DNA from: Kribbella pratensis
GTDB taxonomy: Bacteria; Actinomycetota; Actinomycetes; Propionibacteriales; Kribbellaceae
DNA length: 64,000 bases
NCBI RefSeq assembly: GCF_004366075.1
Contig: NZ_SODU01000002.1
Location: forward strand, 372,001-436,000
Direction: 5' to 3'
In this document: positions 59,609 through 64,000 of the stretch, one piece after another
Layout of the letters: every line of letters starts with the position of its first letter
Numbering within the stretch: position 1 is the first letter of the stretch
Program-made: the position numbers and the translations under genes
Notes under the pieces: generated by a model
Database searches by the model: none
The model's input: the letters and a program-made list of their open reading frames with translations, nothing else
What the model was told of the DNA's origin: nothing

Positions 59609-60369
59609 TGACCGATCCCGGTCTGCCGACCAGTGAGCACCTCGAGCACCTGGACACGGACACGATCGCCGACCTGATCGAGAACCTGTTGCCTGCCCCC
59701 GAGGCGCATCGCGCTCGTGAGCATGTGAAGGCATGCCCGGAGTGCCAGCAGACGTACGACGCCCTTCTGCAACTGACCACCGACCTGGCCGAGGAAGGCC
59801 GCAGCGACATCCCGATGCCGACCGCCGTCGCCGAGCACCTCGACTCCGTGATCGTGTCCGAGTCGGTGCTGCGCGCGTCCACCGTCGGGGTGCACTCGCT
59901 GGCCCAGATCCGCGAGGAGCCGCGCCGGCACCTGCCGAAGCTGCTCGGCGCCGCGGCCGGTGTGGTGCTGATCGCCGCGCTCGGCGTCGGCGTGGTGATC
60001 GCCACCAAGGACCAGGCGAAGGAGGGCGCCGCCTCCGCCGACCCGAATACCCCACCGGCCGACGCGGTGGCGGTCAGCACGAAGGACATCGGTCCGTCGA
60101 CCCAGCGGTGGCTGGACCACACCCCGAATTCGATCCTGCACGGCTCGGCCGACGAGCAGTCGTGCGCCCGGTCGTTCGCGGTCGCCCAAGCGAGTTCGAA
60201 CGTGCGGCTGGTCCAGCCCGCCAAGATCGACGGCAAGCGGGCCACGATCATCGGGTTGCAGGGTTCGGGGCCGGGTGAGATCCAGGTCTTCGCGGTCACC
60301 GGATGTAGCGTCCCCGGCGGTGTAGCGAGCTCGTTCTTCGAGACCACGGTCACGCTGCGCAACCGCTAA
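59608..60369 (+). CDS. Zinc-dependent anti-sigma factor (RsmA-like)
   Basis: A 253-aa membrane-bound anti-sigma. The N-terminal ZAS domain has HVKACPECQQTYDAL (HxxxCxxC) around residue 39. One helix is at about 111-133 (LLGAAAGVVLIAALGVGVVIAT), and an ~115-residue outer domain has Cys pairs (SCARSFAVA, TGCSVPGG). Located 114 bases after sigM, with a 13-codon leader ORF in the gap. It holds SigM inactive until a signal, likely wall or redox stress. The order is that of mycobacterial Rv3911-Rv3912. Confidence 0.9.
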   Translation: MTDPGLPTSEHLEHLDTDTIADLIENLLPAPEAHRAREHVKACPECQQTYDALLQLTTDLAEEGRSDIPMPTAVAEHLDSVIVSESVLRASTVGVHSLAQIREEPRRHLPKLLGAAAGVVLIAALGVGVVIATKDQAKEGAASADPNTPPADAVAVSTKDIGPSTQRWLDHTPNSILHGSADEQSCARSFAVAQASSNVRLVQPAKIDGKRATIIGLQGSGPGEIQVFAVTGCSVPGGVASSFFETTVTLRNR

Positions 60370-60376
60370 GTCCACA

Positions 60377-60401
60377 CGCCGTACGGCGATGCGGTACGGC
60401 G
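60377..60401 (+). terminator. Short hairpin after the anti-sigma gene
   Basis: An 8-bp stem (60377-60384 with 60394-60401), 9-base loop, 7 bases past the stop. Weak; it could be a partial terminator before trxB. The remaining gap to 60488 holds no gene. Confidence 0.4.
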
Positions 60402-60488
60402 GCCCGCCGATGGGTACCGTGGGAATGGTCGGCCTCTAGGATCCGTTGAGTACGACGTCACTGTCTCGACGACACGAGGAACGCCTGC

Positions 60489-61472
60489 ATGAGCGACACA
60501 GTTCGCAACGTCATCATCGTCGGCTCCGGCCCGGCCGGTTACACCGCAGCGGTGTACGCCGCCCGCGCGGCACTGGAGCCGTTGGTCTTCGAGGGCTCCG
60601 TCACCGCTGGTGGCGCCCTGATGAACACCACCGAGGTGGAGAACTTCCCTGGCTTCTCGCAGGGCATCATGGGCCCGGCGCTGATGGACGAGATGCGCAC
60701 GCAGGCCGAGCGTTTCGGCGCCGAACTGGTGGCCGACGACGTGACCAAGGTCGACCTGACCGGCGAGATCAAGGTCGTCACCGACTCGGCCGGTACCGAG
60801 CACCGCGCCAAGGCCGTGATCCTCGCGATGGGTTCCGGCTACCGCAAGCTGGGCCTGCCCGACGAGGACCGGATGTCCGGGCACGGTGTGTCCTGGTGTG
60901 CGACCTGTGACGGCTTCTTCTTCCGTGACCACGAGATCGCGGTCGTCGGCGGCGGCGACTCCGCCGTCGAGGAGGCCACCTTCCTGACCAAGTTCGCGAA
61001 GAAGGTGCACCTGGTGCACCGCCGTGACGAGCTGCGGGCCTCGAAGATCATGGCCGACCGGGCGTACGCCAACGACAAGATCGAGTTCCACTGGAACTCC
61101 GCGGTCGACAAGATCCACGGTGACGAGAAGCTCACCCACCTGACGTTGAAGGACACCGTCAGCGGCGAGACCCGGGAGCTGCCGGCGACCGGTCTGTTCA
61201 TCGCGATCGGCCACGACCCGCGCTCGGAGCTGGTCAAGGGCCAGGTCGAGCTGGACGCGGAGGGGTATGTGCTGGTCAAGCCGAACAGCACCGAGACCAA
61301 CCTGCCCGGCGTGTTCGCCGCCGGCGACCTGGTGGACCACACCTACCGGCAGGCGATCACCGCGGCCGGCACCGGCTGTGCGGCCGCCCTGGACGCCGAG
61401 CGCTTCCTGGCCACCCTCGAGGACGCGGCGACCGCTGCCGCCGCGGCGGCCACCCAGCCCGTCTCTGTCTGA
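60489..61472 (+). CDS. trxB: Thioredoxin reductase
   Basis: A 327-aa NADPH-dependent flavoenzyme. The FAD site is [19 protein letters not shown], redox-active Cys137/Cys140 are in [11 protein letters not shown], and the NADPH site is [15 protein letters not shown] with [12 protein letters not shown]-terminal motif: [34 protein letters not shown]. It reduces thioredoxin in the cytosol. Coupled to trxA by a 31-base gap; probably part of the SigM-controlled thiol stress response. Confidence 0.97.
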   Translation: MSDTVRNVIIVGSGPAGYTAAVYAARAALEPLVFEGSVTAGGALMNTTEVENFPGFSQGIMGPALMDEMRTQAERFGAELVADDVTKVDLTGEIKVVTDSAGTEHRAKAVILAMGSGYRKLGLPDEDRMSGHGVSWCATCDGFFFRDHEIAVVGGGDSAVEEATFLTKFAKKVHLVHRRDELRASKIMADRAYANDKIEFHWNSAVDKIHGDEKLTHLTLKDTVSGETRELPATGLFIAIGHDPRSELVKGQVELDAEGYVLVKPNSTETNLPGVFAAGDLVDHTYRQAITAAGTGCAAALDAERFLATLEDAATAAAAAATQPVSV

Positions 61473-61503
61473 CCTGACACCACCACCTGAAGGAGATACG
61501 CCC

Positions 61504-61833
61504 GTGGGCGAGAAGATGAACGCTGTCACCGACGCCGAGTTCGACGCTACGGTGCTGAAGAGCGACAAGCCGGTCCTGGTCGACTTCTGGGCCGAGTGGT
61601 GTGGCCCGTGCCGCCAGGTTTCCCCCATCCTGGAAGAGCTGGCGCAGGACCACAGCGACAAGATCACGTTCCTGAAGATGAACGTGGACGAGAACCCGGT
61701 TACCCCGAGCAACTACCGGGTTACCGGTATCCCTACCATCAACGTCTACGTGAACGGTGAGCTGGCCAAGTCCATCGTCGGCGCCAAGCCGAAGGCGGCA
61801 CTGCTGAAGGAGCTCGCCGACTTCACCGCCTGA
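61504..61833 (+). CDS. trxA: Thioredoxin
   Basis: A 109-aa thioredoxin starting at GTG 61504 (AAGGAG 8 bases upstream). Active site WCGPC (Cys33, Cys36), cis-Pro in GIPTINVYVNGE. Standard length. Lies between trxB and cwlM as in mycobacteria (trxC). General cytosolic disulfide reductant. Confidence 0.97.
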   Translation: MGEKMNAVTDAEFDATVLKSDKPVLVDFWAEWCGPCRQVSPILEELAQDHSDKITFLKMNVDENPVTPSNYRVTGIPTINVYVNGELAKSIVGAKPKAALLKELADFTA

Positions 61834-61865
61834 AAGTCCGCCACACCGGCAAGGAGTCACATCTG

Positions 61866-62990
61866 ATGGAATCCCCGCACGGCGTCTACCGGATCGGAGA
61901 CAGCGGTGAGGCCGTCGCCGAGATCGTCGGCAAGCTGCAACGGCTCGGGCTGCTGACCGGCGGCCACGACGTCTACGACGAAGCGACCGCGAACGCCGTC
62001 CGGGGATTCCAGCAGGAACGTGGGTTGATGATCGACGGGATCGTCGGCCCACAGACGTACCGGGCGATCGACGACGCGCGCTGGCGGCTGGGCGACCGGT
62101 TGCTGACGTACGTCCCGTCGCACCCGATGAGTGGTGACGACGTCCTGAGCCTGCAGGCGAAACTGCAGGAGCTCGGGTTCGCGGTCGCCCGGATCGACGG
62201 GATCTTCGCCGCGGACACGCAGCGCGCGGTGACCGAGTTCCAGCGCAACATGGGTCTGCCGGCCGACGGCACGTGTGGGCCGTCGACGTTCAAGGCACTG
62301 CAGCGGATCCGGCCGATGGCCACCGGCGGCCGTCCGGACGCACTGCGCGCGAGAGAGGCTGTCCGCGCCGCCGGCCCGCGACTGTCCGGGAAGACCGTGG
62401 TGATCGACCCGGGTCACGGCGGCTTCGACTACGGCTGGGAGGGCTACGGCCTGCGCGAGTCCGACATCGCGTACGACCTTGCTGCCCGGATCGAGGGTCG
62501 CCTCGGCGCCACCGGCGTACGGGCGTATTTGTCGCGTGGGCGCGATCAAGGGCCGGACGAGTTGGCCCGGGCCGCGTTCGCGAACGAGACGGACGCGAAC
62601 CTGTGCGTCTCCCTGCACACCGACGGGTCGATGAACCCGGCCGCGCAGGGCGTCGCGACGTACTTCTACGGCAACGACCTGCACGGCGCCACGTCGAGCG
62701 TCGGCGAGCAGTTCGCCGGCCTGGTGCAGCGCGAGATCGTCGCCCGCACCGACCTGCTGAACTGCCACACCCACGCCAAGACCTGGGATCTGCTGCGCCG
62801 GACCAAGATGCCCGCGGTGCGCCTCGAGATCGGGTACGTCACGAACCCGCACGACTCCGCCCGCCTGGCCGACCCGGCCTTCCGCGACGTGATCGCCGAA
62901 GCGATCGTGGTCGCCATCCAGCGCGTCTACCTCCCCCCGGACCAGGACGCCGCCACCGGCATGCTCCGCTTCGGCCAACTCACGGTCTAG
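61866..62990 (+). CDS. cwlM: CwlM-like N-acetylmuramoyl-L-alanine amidase, probable MurA regulator
   Basis: A 374-aa protein with two peptidoglycan-binding-1 domains (GEAVAEIVGKLQRLGLLTG ..., DDVLSLQAKLQELGFAVARI) and an Amidase_3 domain. Zinc-site residues are His184 (VVIDPGHGG), Glu198 (LRESDIAYD), a His in CVSLHTDGS, and Glu in VRLEIGYVTN. There is no signal peptide, as in mycobacterial CwlM, which acts in the cytosol as a phosphorylation-dependent activator of MurA. Same place after trxA as Rv3915. Regulator rather than hydrolase is thus likely (inference from family). Confidence 0.9.
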   Translation: MESPHGVYRIGDSGEAVAEIVGKLQRLGLLTGGHDVYDEATANAVRGFQQERGLMIDGIVGPQTYRAIDDARWRLGDRLLTYVPSHPMSGDDVLSLQAKLQELGFAVARIDGIFAADTQRAVTEFQRNMGLPADGTCGPSTFKALQRIRPMATGGRPDALRAREAVRAAGPRLSGKTVVIDPGHGGFDYGWEGYGLRESDIAYDLAARIEGRLGATGVRAYLSRGRDQGPDELARAAFANETDANLCVSLHTDGSMNPAAQGVATYFYGNDLHGATSSVGEQFAGLVQREIVARTDLLNCHTHAKTWDLLRRTKMPAVRLEIGYVTNPHDSARLADPAFRDVIAEAIVVAIQRVYLPPDQDAATGMLRFGQLTV

Positions 62991-63055
62991 CTATTCGGCC
63001 CTCCTGTCCCCACCCACCAACTCCTGTCTCCGGTCCCCATCGCCCCGCACCCACA

Positions 63056-63150
63056 CCCCATTTGCCTGGCAGACCCACCAACTCGGGGCTTCTACACCCG
63101 GAATTCGGCTCACGAACCCCCGAACTGATGGGTCTGCCAGCGAAATGGGG
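63056..63150. terminator. 33-bp imperfect inverted repeat in the cwlM-MMPL gap
   Basis: Arms 63056-63088 and 63118-63150 match at 28 of 33 positions, with 29 bases of loop. A bidirectional terminator for the convergent genes is the simplest reading; the size also suits a repeated palindromic element. The rest of the 333-bp gap (62991-63323) holds the 25-bp repeat at 63220 and no gene. Confidence 0.65.
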
Positions 63151-63219
63151 TAGGGGCTGGTACGCCGGCGTCGCACAGGTGCCACCAGGCGGGCTCATCC
63201 TTGCGGGACGGAGGGGAGC

Positions 63220-63244
63220 GGGGAGGATGCCTGCCCGATCCGGG
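63220..63244 (+). repeat. Copy of a dispersed 25-bp element
   Basis: GGGGAGGAT-GCC-TGCCCGATCCGGG, matching 43833-43857 (GGGGAGGAT-TGT-TGCCCGATCCGGG) at 22 of 25 positions, same orientation. Both copies are in gaps between convergent genes. Confidence 0.6.
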
Positions 63245-63323
63245 GAGCAGATCCGCCCCAGTCCCCCATCCCTGGCTCCCCGAGCAGTGCCGAGATCTGC
63301 AAGGCCCGCGTCTGGAGTTCGCG

Positions 63324-64000
63324 CTATGAGTGATCCTCGAGTTTGATCTTGGGGAGGGCGCGGTCGAGGCTGCTCGGTAGCCACCAGGCGTGGTTGCCGA
63401 GTAGCCGGAGTACTGCTGGGACGATGACGCAGCGGATCAGGAGGGCGTCGAGCAGCACGGCGGTCGCCAGGCCCAGGCCGAACTGCTTCAGCATCCGGTC
63501 CGGGCTCAGCAGGAACGCGCCGAAGACCACGATCATGATCGCGGCCGCCGCCGTGATCACGCTGCCTGTCGTCGCCAGCCCTTCCCGTACCGCGACCTGT
63601 GCATCGCCCGTACGCCGCCACTCCTCGTGGATCCGGGACACCAGGAAGACCTCGTAGTCCATCGACAACCCGAACACGATCGCGAAGATCATCACCGGCA
63701 CGAACGCCTCGATCGGTCCGGACTGCGCACCGAACCAGCCCTGCTGGAACACCAGCGTGATCACCCCGAGTGAGGCGCCGATGCTGAGCAGATTGAGTAC
63801 GGCGGCCTTCAACGGGATCAGCACCGACCGGAACACGGCCATCAGCAGCAACGCGGACAAGCCCACCACGACCAGCACGAAGATCGGCAGCCGCTTGCTC
63901 ACTGCGGCAGCAAAGTCGTCCGCAGCCGCCGTCGACCCACCGACCAGGTACGTCGCATTGGTCCGTGACTCCAACGCAGGCAAGGTGTCGTCGCGCAACC
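63324..64000 (-). CDS. MMPL family transporter, C-terminal part (5' end outside window)
   Basis: The last ~225 codons of an RND/MMPL-type lipid exporter; the gene runs off the right edge. Visible are five helices of the second repeat: LPIFVLVVVGLSALLLMAVF, SVLIPLKAAVLNLLSIGASLGVITLVF, FVPVMIFAIVFGLSMDYEVFLVSRIHEEW (with the proton-relay GLSMDYEVF motif), GSVITAAAAIMIVVFGAF and GLGLATAVLLDALLIRCVIVPAVL. Ends in GNHAWWLP, typical of MmpL proteins. Substrate likely a lipid or drug. Confidence 0.92.
   Translation of the reverse strand, partial: LRDDTLPALESRTNATYLVGGSTAAADDFAAAVSKRLPIFVLVVVGLSALLLMAVFRSVLIPLKAAVLNLLSIGASLGVITLVFQQGWFGAQSGPIEAFVPVMIFAIVFGLSMDYEVFLVSRIHEEWRRTGDAQVAVREGLATTGSVITAAAAIMIVVFGAFLLSPDRMLKQFGLGLATAVLLDALLIRCVIVPAVLRLLGNHAWWLPSSLDRALPKIKLEDHS

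Overview
This 64 kb window is high-GC (about 70 % in typical lines) actinobacterial chromosome. The cell-wall/redox cluster at the right end, the mycothiol/inositol-type Ino1 with a PadR partner, and many secreted glycosidases suggest a Propionibacteriales soil organism close to Kribbella (inference; there is no rRNA or marker gene for a firm call). No rRNA, tRNA, CRISPR array, integrase or transposase was recognised. Layout: 1-8.9 kb holds the 3' part of a GH92 alpha-mannosidase, a small membrane protein, a PIG-V-like mannosyltransferase, a class A penicillin-binding protein and an AtoE-type short-chain fatty acid transporter. 9-11 kb is a PadR-ino1 operon with a palindromic operator. 11-18.5 kb is accessory: GNAT, DUF72, an 85-codon gene coupled to an HExxH protein, two different minisatellite arrays around an AraC regulator, a RibD/DHFR-like reductase, a decayed TetR gene, an M20 peptidase, and a divergent MarR/SnoaL pair with two matching operators. 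18.5-23.9 kb has a secreted metzincin protease beside a collapsed second copy of itself, a YCII protein and a coupled methyltransferase-thioesterase-alcohol dehydrogenase operon. 23.9-28.2 kb is a distinct lower-GC island (sampled lines 45-55 % GC). It carries a coupled operon of a COG2509-like FAD oxidoreductase, a nucleoside 2-deoxyribosyltransferase-like protein and a 635-aa protein ending in a nucleoside-phosphorylase/MTAN domain, plus a divergent four-helix membrane protein. It is the best candidate here for an undescribed system, possibly nucleotide-based defence. 28.3-37.3 kb contains an MFS permease and a four-gene lipoprotein-MFP-ATPase-permease (MacAB-like) operon facing a two-component system. 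37.3-43.8 kb is a six-gene acyl-CoA dehydrogenase/SDR/aminoglycoside-phosphotransferase-like/histidine phosphatase/SDR/LLM operon divergent from a TetR regulator. 43.9-51.6 kb has an M81 peptidase, a LacI regulator and GH30 glucosylceramidase pair, an amidase, a GNAT, a membrane protein and a class IV aminotransferase. 51.6-63 kb is the conserved actinobacterial origin-side block: CCA-adding enzyme, DUF6049 protein, MurJ, a separate MviN-type pseudokinase, SigM, its zinc anti-sigma factor, TrxB, TrxA and a CwlM-like amidase. In Mycobacterium the same order (Rv3907c to Rv3915) lies next to parB/parA near oriC, so this end is probably origin-proximal. An MMPL transporter is cut by the right edge. 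Working together: MurJ, the pseudokinase, CwlM and the PBP point to peptidoglycan precursor flipping and its control. SigM, the anti-sigma factor and the thioredoxin pair form an envelope/thiol stress module. Several secreted glycosidases with carbohydrate-binding modules indicate polysaccharide scavenging.
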